Source: Natronosalvus rutilus (GTDB lineage Archaea; Halobacteriota; Halobacteria; Halobacteriales; Natrialbaceae). Taken from it: a stretch of DNA of 64,000 nucleotides. Of the stretch, positions 51,862 to 61,440 are shown piece by piece; the stretch's first letter is position 1, and each line of letters begins with the position of its first letter. The stretch covers positions 930,001 through 994,000 of the forward strand of contig NZ_CP100355.1 in the NCBI RefSeq assembly GCF_024204665.1, written 5' to 3'. Made by a program: the position numbers and the translations under genes. The notes below the pieces were generated by a model that was not told where the DNA came from, ran no database searches, and saw only the letters and a list, made by a program, of their open reading frames with translations.

Positions 51862-53196
51862 ATGGTAACGGATAACTCGAGCGACGGGCTGAACGCCGTC
51901 GAGGCGATGGACAGGGAGTACGTCTTCGGGACGTGGGCCTACCAGAGCGAGGTCTCACCGACCCAGATCGTCGGTGGCGACGGCGCCCGGTTCACCGACG
52001 CTGACGGGAACGAGTACGTCGACTTCTCCGGGCAACTCATGTGTTCGAACCTCGGCCACTCGGCCTCGGCGGTCGAGGAGGCCATCGCCGAACAGACTCG
52101 AGAGGGTGCGTACTTCGCGCCGGGGTTCGCCACCGAGGCACGAGCCGAACTCGGAAAGAAACTCGCCGAGGTGACGCCGGGAAACCTCTCGAAGACGTTC
52201 TTCTCGACTAGCGGCACCGAGGCCATCGAGGCTGCGATCAAGATTGCGAAGTTCTACACGGGCAAGGACAAGATCATCTCCCGGTACCGCTCCTACCACG
52301 GCGCGACAGCGGGATCGATCAGCGTCACCGGCGACCCCCGCCGACTCGCCGCCGAACCCGGCATTCCGGGCGCGATCAAGGCGCCCGACCCCTACGCCTA
52401 CGGGTCGACACTCGACCCCATGGAGAGCCTCGAGTACATCGACGAAATGCTGATGCTTGAGGGCGACACCGTCGCGGCGGTGCTGGTCGAACCGGTCGTC
52501 GGTTCGAACGGCATCCTGGTCCCGCCGGCGGAGTACCTCCCGCGGCTCAAGGAGATCGCCCACGACCACGGCGCGTTGCTCGTCTGCGACGAGGTGATGA
52601 CCGGGTTCGGCCGGACCGGCGAGTGGTTCGGCAGCGACCTCTTCGACGTGACTCCCGACATCATGACGATGGCGAAGGGGCTCACGGGCGCCTACCAGCC
52701 TCTTGCGGCGACCGTCGTCACCGACGACATCGCCGCTCACTTTGAGGACAACATGTTCACTCACGGCCACACCTACGCGGGCCACCCGGTCGCCTGCGCG
52801 GCGGGACTGGCGGCCGTCGAGACCTACGAGTCCGAGGGTTTGATCGAGCGGGCGGACGAGGTCGGCTCGTACCTGAGCGACCGAATCGCCTCGCTCGCCG
52901 TCGACCACCCGAGCGTCGGCGACGTCCGCGGAACCGGGCTGTTCCACGGGATCGAACTCACGAAACGGACCGACGAGCGGGCCCCCTTCGGAACGCGTGA
53001 GGACAAACTCTCGAAGGGGTCGACCGTCGTCGACGAGGTCGCTGCCCGCGCGCTCGAGCACGGGACCTACGTCGCCAACATGATCAACACGCTCATCGTC
53101 GCGCCGCCGCTGACGATCACCCGGGCGGAGATCGACGAGGCCGTCGCGGCGATCGACGCGGCCCTCGAGGTCGCCGACGCGGCGATGGAGGCGTAA
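51862..53196 (+). CDS. Class III PLP-dependent aminotransferase
   Basis: The 444-residue enzyme belongs to the omega/beta-amino acid transaminases. The PLP lysine is Lys272 in MAKGLTGAYQPL; SGTEAIEAAIKIAK and CDEVMTGFGRTG are family motifs. Related enzymes act on beta-alanine, beta-aminoisobutyrate, taurine or GABA. With the divergent mmsA, beta-alanine or beta-aminoisobutyrate is the best guess. AT-rich TATA-like sequence (AATATTAA near 51824-51831) precedes it. It leads into the permease genes, 218 bp away. Confidence 0.9.
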   Translation: MVTDNSSDGLNAVEAMDREYVFGTWAYQSEVSPTQIVGGDGARFTDADGNEYVDFSGQLMCSNLGHSASAVEEAIAEQTREGAYFAPGFATEARAELGKKLAEVTPGNLSKTFFSTSGTEAIEAAIKIAKFYTGKDKIISRYRSYHGATAGSISVTGDPRRLAAEPGIPGAIKAPDPYAYGSTLDPMESLEYIDEMLMLEGDTVAAVLVEPVVGSNGILVPPAEYLPRLKEIAHDHGALLVCDEVMTGFGRTGEWFGSDLFDVTPDIMTMAKGLTGAYQPLAATVVTDDIAAHFEDNMFTHGHTYAGHPVACAAGLAAVETYESEGLIERADEVGSYLSDRIASLAVDHPSVGDVRGTGLFHGIELTKRTDERAPFGTREDKLSKGSTVVDEVAARALEHGTYVANMINTLIVAPPLTITRAEIDEAVAAIDAALEVADAAMEA

Positions 53197-53414
53197 CCCG
53201 AACCGGCGCGGGGTTCGAGCGGCTACCGCTGGGAGAGCCCCCGGAGCGTCGAGTCACCAGTCGATTAACACTATCCAACCCACAATCGATATAATGAATG
53301 AATTTCAGGTAACTCGGGATTCCCACGAATCCGACACAACATTTAAGCGATCGGACGAGTACGACCTACCCATGTTTTTACGTCTCGCGTCACCGGAGGT
53401 GGCCTGATCGCTCG

Positions 53415-54365
53415 ATGAATTTCCTTCGCTACGTCGCGGTGCGGACGCTCCAGACGGTCCCCGTGCTGGCCGGGGTCTCCGCGGTCGTGTTCCTGATCGT
53501 CCACGCGGCACCCGGCGATCCGGTCGTCAACATGCTCGGCATTCAGGCGACCGAGGAGAACATCGAGGCGGTCCGGGCCGCCCACGGACTGGACCAGCCG
53601 CTGTACATCCAGTACTTCTCGTGGCTCTCGAACGTGCTCCAGGGCGACTTCGGCCGATCGCTCGTCCAGGGCCGGGCCGTCTCGGACCTGATCGTGAGCC
53701 GTCTGCCAGCGACGCTGTTCCTCGCCGTCTCCTCGATGGTCGTCGCCATACTCATCGCGATTCCCGCCGGTATGGTGAGTGCAGTCCGCAAGGGGTCGAA
53801 GACCGATTTCGCGGTCACGCTCGGGGCGCTCTCGGGCATCTCGATCCCGAACTTCTGGCTCGGTCTGCTCTTAATTCTCTTCTTCGCGACGTCGATCGAC
53901 CTCTTTCCCGCGGGGAACTACGTCTCGCCGATGGACGACCCCGTCGGCGCGCTCGAGAGCGTCTTCCTGCCGGCGGTGACGGTCGGAACCGCCTACGCCG
54001 CTCTGCTGACGCGCCAGACACGCTCGGCCGTCCTCGAGAACCTCCGCTCCGATAGCGTGCGGATGGCAAAGGCGAAGGGACTCTCGGCGCGCCGGATCAT
54101 GACCGCCCACGTCCTGAAAGGAGCGCTGTTGCCCGTCATCACCGTCGCCGGATTGCAGTTCGGCTACCTCCTCTCGGCCACCGTCGTCGTCGAGCAGGTG
54201 TTCGCCTGGCCCGGCATGGGGCGACTGATCTGGTTCGCCGTCCTCCAGCAGGACTACCCGGCGGTACAGGGGGCCGTCCTCGTCGTCGCCACCCTGTTCG
54301 TCGCGATCAACCTGCTCGTCGACCTCACGTACGGCTACCTCGACCCGCGGGTGAGCGCCCAATGA
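53415..54365 (+). CDS. ABC transporter permease, DppB type
   Basis: The 316-residue membrane protein has six helices and the EAA-loop region near GLSARRIMTAHVLKGALLPV. LAGVSAVVFLIVHAAPGDPV at the N-terminus is typical of DppB/OppB permeases. It pairs with the overlapping DppC-type permease (4 nt). The likely partner binding protein is encoded 8 kb upstream at 44090. GGAGG lies 15 nt before the ATG, and TATA-like boxes are at 53341 and 53374. Confidence 0.94.
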   Translation: MNFLRYVAVRTLQTVPVLAGVSAVVFLIVHAAPGDPVVNMLGIQATEENIEAVRAAHGLDQPLYIQYFSWLSNVLQGDFGRSLVQGRAVSDLIVSRLPATLFLAVSSMVVAILIAIPAGMVSAVRKGSKTDFAVTLGALSGISIPNFWLGLLLILFFATSIDLFPAGNYVSPMDDPVGALESVFLPAVTVGTAYAALLTRQTRSAVLENLRSDSVRMAKAKGLSARRIMTAHVLKGALLPVITVAGLQFGYLLSATVVVEQVFAWPGMGRLIWFAVLQQDYPAVQGAVLVVATLFVAINLLVDLTYGYLDPRVSAQ

Positions 54366-55267
54366 GCGTCGTCTCGAGCGCCCGTCGGGATCGATTACGC
54401 CGGTTCGTTCGGAGTTTCGCGGCGCATAAACTGGCGGTCGCCGGGCTCGCGGTCGTGTCGGTAATCGTCGTCGTCGGCGTGCTCGCGTTCGTCGACGAAC
54501 AGTTCTTCGGCGGGGCGATCATCGAGACCGTCCACCACGACCCGAACGACCCCGCGTTCACCCCGCTCGAGGGGCCGAGCGCGGACCACCCGTTCGGGAC
54601 CGACGAACTGGGTCGCGACGTCCTGTCGCGGACGATCTACGGCGCGAAGGTGTCGGTGCAGGTCGCGCTCACGGCGGTCTCCGTGGCCGCCGTGATTGGC
54701 TCGCTGCTCGGCGTACTCGCCGGGTACGCGAAGGGGTACACGGAGACGGTCATCATGCGCGGGGTGGACGTGCTGCTCGGGTTCCCCGCGCTCATCCTCG
54801 CGATCGGCGTCGTCGCCGCACTCGGATTCAGCCTCCAGAACGTCATCATCGCGCTGGGAATCGTCTACATCCCGCAGTTTGCCCGCATCGCCCGCAGCAG
54901 CGCCCTCTCGGTCACCGAGGAGGAGTACGTCGAGGCCGCCGAAGCCCTCGGCTACTCGAGGCGTCACATCGTCTTCTGGGAGGTGTTACCGAACTGCCTC
55001 TCGCCGCTGCTGGTTCAGGCCTCCCTGCTGATGGCGTTCGCCATCATCGCGGAAGCCTCCCTCTCGTTCCTCGGTCTCGGCGTCCAGCCGCCCCAGGCCT
55101 CGTGGGGGCAGATGGTCGCCGACGGGAGTAGCTACATGAGCAACGCCCCCTGGATTTCGGTGTTCCCGGGGGTCGCCGTCTTCGTCACCGTGTTGGGCTT
55201 CAACCTGGTCGGCGACGGGCTGCGCGACGCGCTCGATCCACACGAAAACGCCGAACGGAGGTTCTGA
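54362..55267 (+). CDS. ABC transporter permease, DppC type
   Basis: The 301-residue permease has the N-terminal DppC helix, a periplasm-facing domain (EGPSADHPFGTDELGRDV) and the core helices ending in VVRL-like GDGLRDALDPHE. It starts 4 nt before the DppB stop and is followed after 2 nt by the ATPase gene, so the three are one unit. Confidence 0.95.
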   Translation: MSVVSSARRDRLRRFVRSFAAHKLAVAGLAVVSVIVVVGVLAFVDEQFFGGAIIETVHHDPNDPAFTPLEGPSADHPFGTDELGRDVLSRTIYGAKVSVQVALTAVSVAAVIGSLLGVLAGYAKGYTETVIMRGVDVLLGFPALILAIGVVAALGFSLQNVIIALGIVYIPQFARIARSSALSVTEEEYVEAAEALGYSRRHIVFWEVLPNCLSPLLVQASLLMAFAIIAEASLSFLGLGVQPPQASWGQMVADGSSYMSNAPWISVFPGVAVFVTVLGFNLVGDGLRDALDPHENAERRF

Positions 55268-55269
55268 GG

Positions 55270-57471
55270 ATGAGTACGAACACGAGCACGAATACGAGCA
55301 CGGGTGACCCACTGCTATCGGTCGACGGACTGACGACGGAATTCGCGACCGATGAGGGCGGCATTCGCGCCATCGAGGACGTGAGCTTCACCCTCGAGCG
55401 CGGAGAAACCCTCGGCATCGTCGGAGAGAGCGGTTCCGGCAAGAGCGTCACCGCTCACTCGATTATGCGGCTACTCGAGGACAACGGCCGGATCGCGTCG
55501 GGCTCGGTCACGTTCGACGGCGCCGATCTGACGACGATGTCCGACTCGACGCTGCAGTCGATCCGCGGATCGGAGATCGCCATGGTCTTCCAGGATCCGA
55601 TGACCTCGCTCACGCCGGTGTTGACCGTCGGCACGCAACTCCTCGAGACGCTCCACCAGCACCGGGAGCTGTCCGACGAGGAAGCGCGGGAGACGGCGCT
55701 CTCCCTGCTCGAGCAGGTGCGCCTGCCAGACCCCGTTGACGTCTTCGAGTCCTATCCGCACGAACTCTCCGGGGGTCAGCGCCAGCGGGTCCTTATCGCG
55801 ATCGCCATCTGCTGCGATCCCGAGGTGCTGATCGCCGACGAACCGACGACGGCGCTGGACGTGACCATCGAGGCCCAGATCCTCGAGTTGCTCGAGGACC
55901 TCCGGGACTCCCGCGACCTCAGCGTCGTCCTCATCACCCACGACCTGGGGGTCGTCGCGGAGTCGACCGACCGCGTGGGCGTCATGTACGCCGGACAGAT
56001 GGTCGAGCAGGGGTCGACCGACCGAGTGTTCACCGAACCCCGTCATCCCTACACGGCAGGCCTGCTCCGATCGATGCCGCGGCTGACCGACCACGTTCCC
56101 GAACTGCTCGAGGGAACCGTTCCCCAGCCCGGAAACCGGCCGAGTGGCTGTAACTTCGCCCCACGCTGTCCGTACGCGACGGCGGCCTGCGAGGCGGACG
56201 ATCCGCCGCTCGAGCCGGTCGAGAGAGGCGACGGCGTCCCAGCGGGGACCTCCGAGACCGCCGCTGAAATTACGGCCGAAACCGCCGCTGGAACCGCACC
56301 GTCGCCGACCGACGACGGCGCCGTCCAGCGAGCGGCCTGCATTCGAACCGACGAGATCGGCGTCCTCGAGCCCGTTCCCGCCGAGGCCTCCGAGACGGCT
56401 AGGTCGCGGACGACCGACGTCGGCGACCCCATCCTCGAGATCGAGAACGTGCGAAAGGAGTTCGACACCTCGACCTCGCTGCTCGATCGCCTGCTCCCGA
56501 AGGGATCGCCGCCGGTGCAGGCCGTCGACGGCGTCTCGCTCTCGCTTCGCGCGGGCGAAACCGTCGGACTCGTCGGGGAGAGCGGCTCCGGTAAGACGAC
56601 CCTCGGGCGCCTCTGCATCGCTCTCGAGGAGCGGACCGAGGGCGACATCCTGCTCGACGGCGTCTCCCTCGCGGAGACTCCCGACGAGGAACTCCGCCAG
56701 CGAGTCCAGTTCGTCTTCCAGGACCCCAGTTCGTCGCTCAACCCGCGCCAGCGAGTCGGGCGCATCCTCGGGTTCGCGGTCGAGAAACACGCGACGCTGG
56801 CGCCAGACGAGACGGTCACCGACCGCGTGATCGACCTGCTCGAGGAGGTGGGTCTCGACGCCGAGACCCGTCACCGCCACCCCCACGAACTCTCCGGCGG
56901 GCAGAAACAGCGCGTCGGCGTCGCCCGGGCGCTCGCGGTCGATCCGGACGTCCTGATCGCGGACGAGCCGACCAGCGCGCTCGACGTGAGCGTCCAGGGC
57001 CAGATCCTGGCCCTCCTCGAGCGGATCAAGGCCGAACGCGACCTCTCGATGATCTTCATCAGTCACGACCTCTCGGTCATCCGCCACGTCTCCGACCGCG
57101 TTGCCGTGATGTACCTCGGCCGACTCGCGGAGACCGGGCCTGTCGACGCGCTCTTCGCCGATCCGAAACACCCCTACACGGAGGCGCTGCTGAGCGCGAT
57201 TCCCGACCCCGACCCCGATCCCAATCCGCAGCGGTCGAGCGAGCGGATCACTCTCGAGGGCGAGATTCCGGACCCGCGATACCCGCCGACGGGGTGTAAC
57301 TTCGCCAGCCGCTGTCCGGCGGTCATGCCGAAGTGTCGCGAACACGACCCGGCGCTCGTCCCGGTCGACGGCGATCAGCGTGCGGCCTGTTTCCTCCACT
57401 CGACGGCCACCAGGGGCGACGAGGAGCCGCCGGAGGACGTTCTCGAGGCGACCCACCGTGGCAGCGACTGA
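55270..57471 (+). CDS. Fused double ABC ATPase (DppD-DppF type)
   Basis: The 733-residue protein joins the two ATPase subunits that are separate in bacteria. The first cassette has [17 protein letters not shown] and ADEPTTALD; the second has [18 protein letters not shown] and ADEPTSALD. Each is followed by the oligopeptide-type C-terminal domain with Cys-rich segment ([15 protein letters not shown] and [15 protein letters not shown]), which may hold an FeS cluster. A Thr/Ala/Glu-rich linker (about 325-375) separates them. Both Walker A motifs look intact. Confidence 0.95.
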   Translation: MSTNTSTNTSTGDPLLSVDGLTTEFATDEGGIRAIEDVSFTLERGETLGIVGESGSGKSVTAHSIMRLLEDNGRIASGSVTFDGADLTTMSDSTLQSIRGSEIAMVFQDPMTSLTPVLTVGTQLLETLHQHRELSDEEARETALSLLEQVRLPDPVDVFESYPHELSGGQRQRVLIAIAICCDPEVLIADEPTTALDVTIEAQILELLEDLRDSRDLSVVLITHDLGVVAESTDRVGVMYAGQMVEQGSTDRVFTEPRHPYTAGLLRSMPRLTDHVPELLEGTVPQPGNRPSGCNFAPRCPYATAACEADDPPLEPVERGDGVPAGTSETAAEITAETAAGTAPSPTDDGAVQRAACIRTDEIGVLEPVPAEASETARSRTTDVGDPILEIENVRKEFDTSTSLLDRLLPKGSPPVQAVDGVSLSLRAGETVGLVGESGSGKTTLGRLCIALEERTEGDILLDGVSLAETPDEELRQRVQFVFQDPSSSLNPRQRVGRILGFAVEKHATLAPDETVTDRVIDLLEEVGLDAETRHRHPHELSGGQKQRVGVARALAVDPDVLIADEPTSALDVSVQGQILALLERIKAERDLSMIFISHDLSVIRHVSDRVAVMYLGRLAETGPVDALFADPKHPYTEALLSAIPDPDPDPNPQRSSERITLEGEIPDPRYPPTGCNFASRCPAVMPKCREHDPALVPVDGDQRAACFLHSTATRGDEEPPEDVLEATHRGSD

Positions 57472-57602
57472 GCCGGACACCGCCGAATCGACGGCTACAG
57501 CCCCCCGACCGATTCCATACTGAACGGCGGTCTGTGACCTTACAAATTAACCGAACAAAGTTCATCCAATAGTAATATATGTGAATAACTGTATACTACG
57601 GT

Positions 57603-57655
57603 TGCGAGATTTGGAACTGTTCCACCACCACCAACGAACCACCACAAATCTCGCA
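57603..57655. repeat. 11-bp inverted repeat followed by T-run after the ABC operon
   Basis: TGCGAGATTTG (57603-57613) and CAAATCTCGCA (57645-57655) are exact reverse complements, separated by 31 nt containing CCACCACCACC, and followed by CTTTT. It lies 132 nt after the ATPase stop and 50 nt before the end of the convergent glmS gene. It could terminate the transporter operon. Confidence 0.5.
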
Positions 57656-57704
57656 CTTTTCCGGCAGCGATCGTCCGATCACTCGCCAGTGACGCACTCT
57701 CCGA

Positions 57705-59510
57705 TCATTCGACGGTGACGCTCTTCGCCAGATGCCGGGGCTTGTCGATCGAGCGACCCAGTTCGTTGGCGATCCAGTACGACACCAGCTGGAGCTGGAC
57801 GTTCGCTACGACCGAACTCGCGACGTCCTCGAGCGCCGGAATCTCGAGGACGTGGTCGGCGTATCGTTCGACGTCCGACTGGCCGTCCGTGACCGCGACG
57901 ATGGGGACGCCGCGAGCCTCGACCTCCTTGACGTTGCCGATGGTCTTCTCGGCTTCCTCGCCGTCGCCGGTCACGAGCGCGAAGACCGCCGTGTTCGGGC
58001 CGACCAGCGCGAGGGGGCCGTGTTTCAACTCGCCCGCCGCGAAGCCCTCGGCGTGTTCGTAGGAAATCTCCTTGAGCTTCAGCGCCCCCTCGAGCGCGAC
58101 GGGGTAGTTGAGGCTGCGACCGATGAAGAAGTACGCGTCGGCGTCGCGGTAGGCGTGAGCGACCTCCCGGGCGCTTGAGGTGTCGAGCACCTGTTGGATG
58201 GCGTCGGCGATCGATCGGAGCGACTGGATCAACTCGCGGGAACGGTGGTCGCTCAGTGCGGCGGCGACCATGGTGAGGGCGGCCTGCTGGCTCGCGAACG
58301 TCTTCGTGGCAGCGACGCCGATTTCCGGACCGGCCCGGATGTAGAGGACGTGATCGGTCTCGCGGGCGGCCGAACTGCCGACGACGTTCGTCACGGCGAG
58401 CGTCGTCGCGCCCGCCCGGTTCGCCTCCCGGAGGGCGCGCATCGTGTCGGCCGTCTCGCCGCTCTGGGTGACGCCGACGACGAGCGAGTCGTCCGTGAGC
58501 GGCATCGTCTCGGCCGTAAATTCGCTCGCCAGGGAAGCCTGGGCGGGGACGCCCCAGCGGTTCAACAGCGAGACGCCGAACATCGCGGCGTGATAGGAGG
58601 TCCCGCAGGCGACGAACGTTACGGGGCCGTCGAAGGCGATGTCCGCCAGTTCCTCGAGTTCGATTCGACCGGTGAGTTCGTTGAGTCGCCCGCGGAGACA
58701 CTCCCGGATCGCAGTGGGCTGTTCGTGGATCTCCTTGAGCATGTAGTGGTCGTAGCCGCTCTTGCCGGCGTCCTCGGCGTCCCACTCGATGGTCTCGACG
58801 CTGCTCTCGACGACCTCGCCGTCCGAATCGGTGATCCGGATCGAGTCGCCGGTGAGCGTCGCGAACTCACCGTCGTCGAGGTAGATCACGCGGTCGGTGT
58901 ACTCGATGAACGCCGGGACGTCGCTCGCCAGGTAGTGGCCGTCCTCGCCCAGGCCGAGTACGAGCGGCGACTCGTGGCGGGCCGCGTACACCGTCTCCGA
59001 CCCCTCGAAGACGGCGGCGATGGCGTAACTGCCCTCGAGGCGCTCGATGGCCGCCCGAAACGCCGACTCGGGGTCGAGGCCGTCCTCGAGGCCGCGGGCG
59101 ATCAGGTGGGGAACGACCTCGGTGTCGGTGTCGCTCTGGAACGTGACCCCGACCTCGCGCAGTTCCGTCCGGAGTGACTGGTAGTTCTCGATGATGCCGT
59201 TGTGGACGACGGCGACCCGGCCCTCCGCGTCGGTGTGCGGGTGAGCGTTCACGTCCGAGGGCGGGCCGTGGGTGCTCCAGCGGGTGTGGCCGATGCCGAC
59301 GGACTCGCCGCCTGGTTCGTTCGCCTCCAGGGTCTCCTCGAGCGAGGAGACCTCGCCCTGGCGCTTGTGGACGCGGAGGTCCGTATCCCCGAGGGCGACG
59401 CCGGCGGAGTCGTACCCCCGGTACTCGAGGCCCGAGAGGCCGGTCATGAGAACGTCGAGCGCGTCGGTCTCGTGCTCGCCGTTGCCGACGAAGCCGATGA
59501 TGCCACACAT
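57705..59510 (-). CDS. glmS: Glutamine-fructose-6-phosphate aminotransferase
   Basis: GlmS makes glucosamine 6-phosphate, the entry to UDP-GlcNAc. The 601-residue protein begins MCGIIGFVG, so Cys1 is the nucleophile after Met removal, with RWSTHG, then two SIS domains with GTSYHAAM and SQSGETADT and a C-terminal KSVTVE tail. The ATG overlaps the stop of the upstream nucleotidyltransferase gene by one base (TGATG), hence coupled synthesis. The open frame upstream belongs to the nucleotidyltransferase gene. Confidence 0.96.
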   Translation of the reverse strand: MCGIIGFVGNGEHETDALDVLMTGLSGLEYRGYDSAGVALGDTDLRVHKRQGEVSSLEETLEANEPGGESVGIGHTRWSTHGPPSDVNAHPHTDAEGRVAVVHNGIIENYQSLRTELREVGVTFQSDTDTEVVPHLIARGLEDGLDPESAFRAAIERLEGSYAIAAVFEGSETVYAARHESPLVLGLGEDGHYLASDVPAFIEYTDRVIYLDDGEFATLTGDSIRITDSDGEVVESSVETIEWDAEDAGKSGYDHYMLKEIHEQPTAIRECLRGRLNELTGRIELEELADIAFDGPVTFVACGTSYHAAMFGVSLLNRWGVPAQASLASEFTAETMPLTDDSLVVGVTQSGETADTMRALREANRAGATTLAVTNVVGSSAARETDHVLYIRAGPEIGVAATKTFASQQAALTMVAAALSDHRSRELIQSLRSIADAIQQVLDTSSAREVAHAYRDADAYFFIGRSLNYPVALEGALKLKEISYEHAEGFAAGELKHGPLALVGPNTAVFALVTGDGEEAEKTIGNVKEVEARGVPIVAVTDGQSDVERYADHVLEIPALEDVASSVVANVQLQLVSYWIANELGRSIDKPRHLAKSVTVE

Positions 59511-60694
59511 CAGGAACGCACCTCCACGTCGTCCTTCACGGTTCCACGGAGCGTCGCCCCCGCTTGGACGTAGGCGTCGGCGCCGACGATCACGCCGGGG
59601 GCGAACGTCGATCCGCCCTCGTCGTGGGCGTGGTCGGCGAACAGCGCGCCGAAGTCGACGTCTCGGTGGACCGCGTCGTTGATCTGGACGTCGCTCGGCC
59701 CGCCGACGACGGTCGACCCGGGGCCGATTCGCGCCCCGCGGCCGGTGACGCAGTCGCGGACCGTCGCCCCGTCTTCGACTCGCGTGTCGGCGTCGACGAC
59801 GGCGTGCGTGAGCGAGACGTTCGAACCGACCGTCACGTTCTCGCCGAGACAGACGTTCGGTCCCACGACCGACCCCGCCCCGATGACGCAATCGGCGGGG
59901 ACGACGACGGGGTCGACGATCGTCGCGGACTCGTGGACGTAGGCGTCGGCTGACACCTGGCTGTCGACGCCGCCCCTGGCGAGGAGGTCTTCAGCGATAG
60001 TCAGCAGGTCCCACGGGTAGGTCGCGTCGACCCAGAGGCCGTCGGAGACGACGCCCCGAACGCTGGCGGTCTCGTCGTCGACCAGGCTCGAGATGCCATC
60101 GATGAGGGACTGTTCACCCACACGCGGGTCGACGCCGCGAATCGCCTCGAATATCAGGTCGTCGAAGACGTAGACGCCGGCGTTGAGGGTGTACTCGCGG
60201 TCGTCGAACGGGTGTTCGACGATCTCGGTCACCTCGCCGTCGTCCGTGAGGACGCCGCCGTACTCGCCGACGTCGTCGGTCGGGATCAGGCCGAGCGTCG
60301 CCACCGAGTCCTCGTCGTGGGACTCGAGTACGTCCGCGACGATGTCGCCGTCGACGAGCTGGTCGCCGTAGACGACGAGCGTCGGCCCCTGGTGGTCCCG
60401 GTGGTCGTCTTCTGCGGCCAGGAGCGCGTGGCCACTTCCCAGCAGCTTCTCCTGTTTGACGTACTTGATCGGGACGTTGCGGTAGGTCGGCCCGAAGTGC
60501 GACTGGACGCGGTTTCGCTGGTAGCCCACGACGGTCGTGATCTCGGTCACGCCCGCGTCGATCAGCGCGTCGAAGACGTGCTCCAGGATCGGCTTCGTCG
60601 CCGCCGGCAACATCGGCTTCGGCCGATGTTTGGTCAACGGTCTGAGACGGCTTCCCTCCCCGGCCGCGAGCACGATCGCGGAACGTTCGGTCAT
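59510..60694 (-). CDS. glmU: GlmU-type sugar-1-phosphate nucleotidyltransferase
   Basis: The 394-residue protein has a nucleotidyltransferase domain (LAAGEGSRLRPLT, then KPMLPAATKPILEH) and a C-terminal left-handed beta-helix of hexapeptide repeats (TIVDPVVVPADCVIGAGS). In archaea such proteins make UDP-GlcNAc from GlcN-1-P. Gene coupling to glmS supports this over a glucose or thymidylyl role. I start at 60694, with GGAGG 11 nt upstream and a TATA box at 60755; the longer frame has no promoter. Confidence 0.9.
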   Translation of the reverse strand: MTERSAIVLAAGEGSRLRPLTKHRPKPMLPAATKPILEHVFDALIDAGVTEITTVVGYQRNRVQSHFGPTYRNVPIKYVKQEKLLGSGHALLAAEDDHRDHQGPTLVVYGDQLVDGDIVADVLESHDEDSVATLGLIPTDDVGEYGGVLTDDGEVTEIVEHPFDDREYTLNAGVYVFDDLIFEAIRGVDPRVGEQSLIDGISSLVDDETASVRGVVSDGLWVDATYPWDLLTIAEDLLARGGVDSQVSADAYVHESATIVDPVVVPADCVIGAGSVVGPNVCLGENVTVGSNVSLTHAVVDADTRVEDGATVRDCVTGRGARIGPGSTVVGGPSDVQINDAVHRDVDFGALFADHAHDEGGSTFAPGVIVGADAYVQAGATLRGTVKDDVEVRS

Positions 60695-60754
60695 ACTATT
60701 CGAACCTCCGTCTGGCGACGTCAGTCTTTTGGATGTACTCATTTGCACGGTTTT

Positions 60755-60762
60755 AGTATCTC
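60755..60762 (-). promoter_or_regulatory. TATA box of the glmU-glmS operon
   Basis: ACTAAAAC on the minus strand predicts a start near 60730 and a leader of about 36 nt with GGAGG. This excludes an ATG at 60742. Confidence 0.5.
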
Positions 60763-60933
60763 GGTCGATTCTCACGGCGGGTGTCGAGTCGTCCTCGAGC
60801 GTCCCCGATTCGGCGGGTCCAGTGGGCTCGAGTCGGCGGTGTGCGAGCGGGTGATCGGACGTGGACGCGAACACCGGACGTGGACGGGAGCGACGGCGGA
60901 CGAGAGCGGAAGCGGGAACCAGGACGGAGCGAT

Positions 60934-61188
60934 CTATCCCTCCCCCTCGGACTGATAAGGTTCACCGACGGCTTCCATCGGCAGGACGTTGTACAGCGAA
61001 TCCTCGAGTTGGTCCGCGGAGTCGTACTCCTCGCTGTGCGTGTCCTCGACGAGCGACCCGAGGTTGGCTTCCCCGTCGGCGAGCAACAGCGTCACGTCGT
61101 TCAACTCGACGGCGGCGTCCGCTCGCGTGATCGGGTACGAGAGCTCCGAGAGTTCGTGTTCGACGCGGCTGAGTTTGACTTCCTCCAT
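60934..61188 (-). CDS. Small conserved haloarchaeal protein (DUF5789-like)
   Basis: The 84-residue protein, MEEVKLSRVEHELSELSYPI, is acidic and resembles a haloarchaeal family I know as DUF5789. The ending EAVGEPYQSEGEG is typical of it. The function is unknown. I start at 61188; the frame continues upstream to 61404 but the added part is Arg/Cys-rich and unlike the family. Confidence 0.82.
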   Translation of the reverse strand: MEEVKLSRVEHELSELSYPITRADAAVELNDVTLLLADGEANLGSLVEDTHSEEYDSADQLEDSLYNVLPMEAVGEPYQSEGEG

Positions 61189-61440
61189 ACGCCTCGGACA
61201 TCGGCGAACGGCTTGAATTTCTGCGAGGTTTTCGGTGAGTGTCCGCTCGAGTGACGCGAACGTGGACACGGTAGTTGATAAAATCGCGAAATTCACGATG
61301 TACGTCGGCCAAACCTCCCGTCGGTCCGCTCGACTCTCTTCCCGGAGACGGTCGGTAAGATTGTGGAGAATGCACGAGAACAATTCGCACGCGGCGATTC
61401 GCACCGCTTTTGGCCCTCGAGACCGAATCGGTGCTATCGA

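Noticed and set aside
55471-57480. 669-codon open frame on the minus strand
   Set aside because: It is the complement of the fused ABC ATPase and holds no motif.
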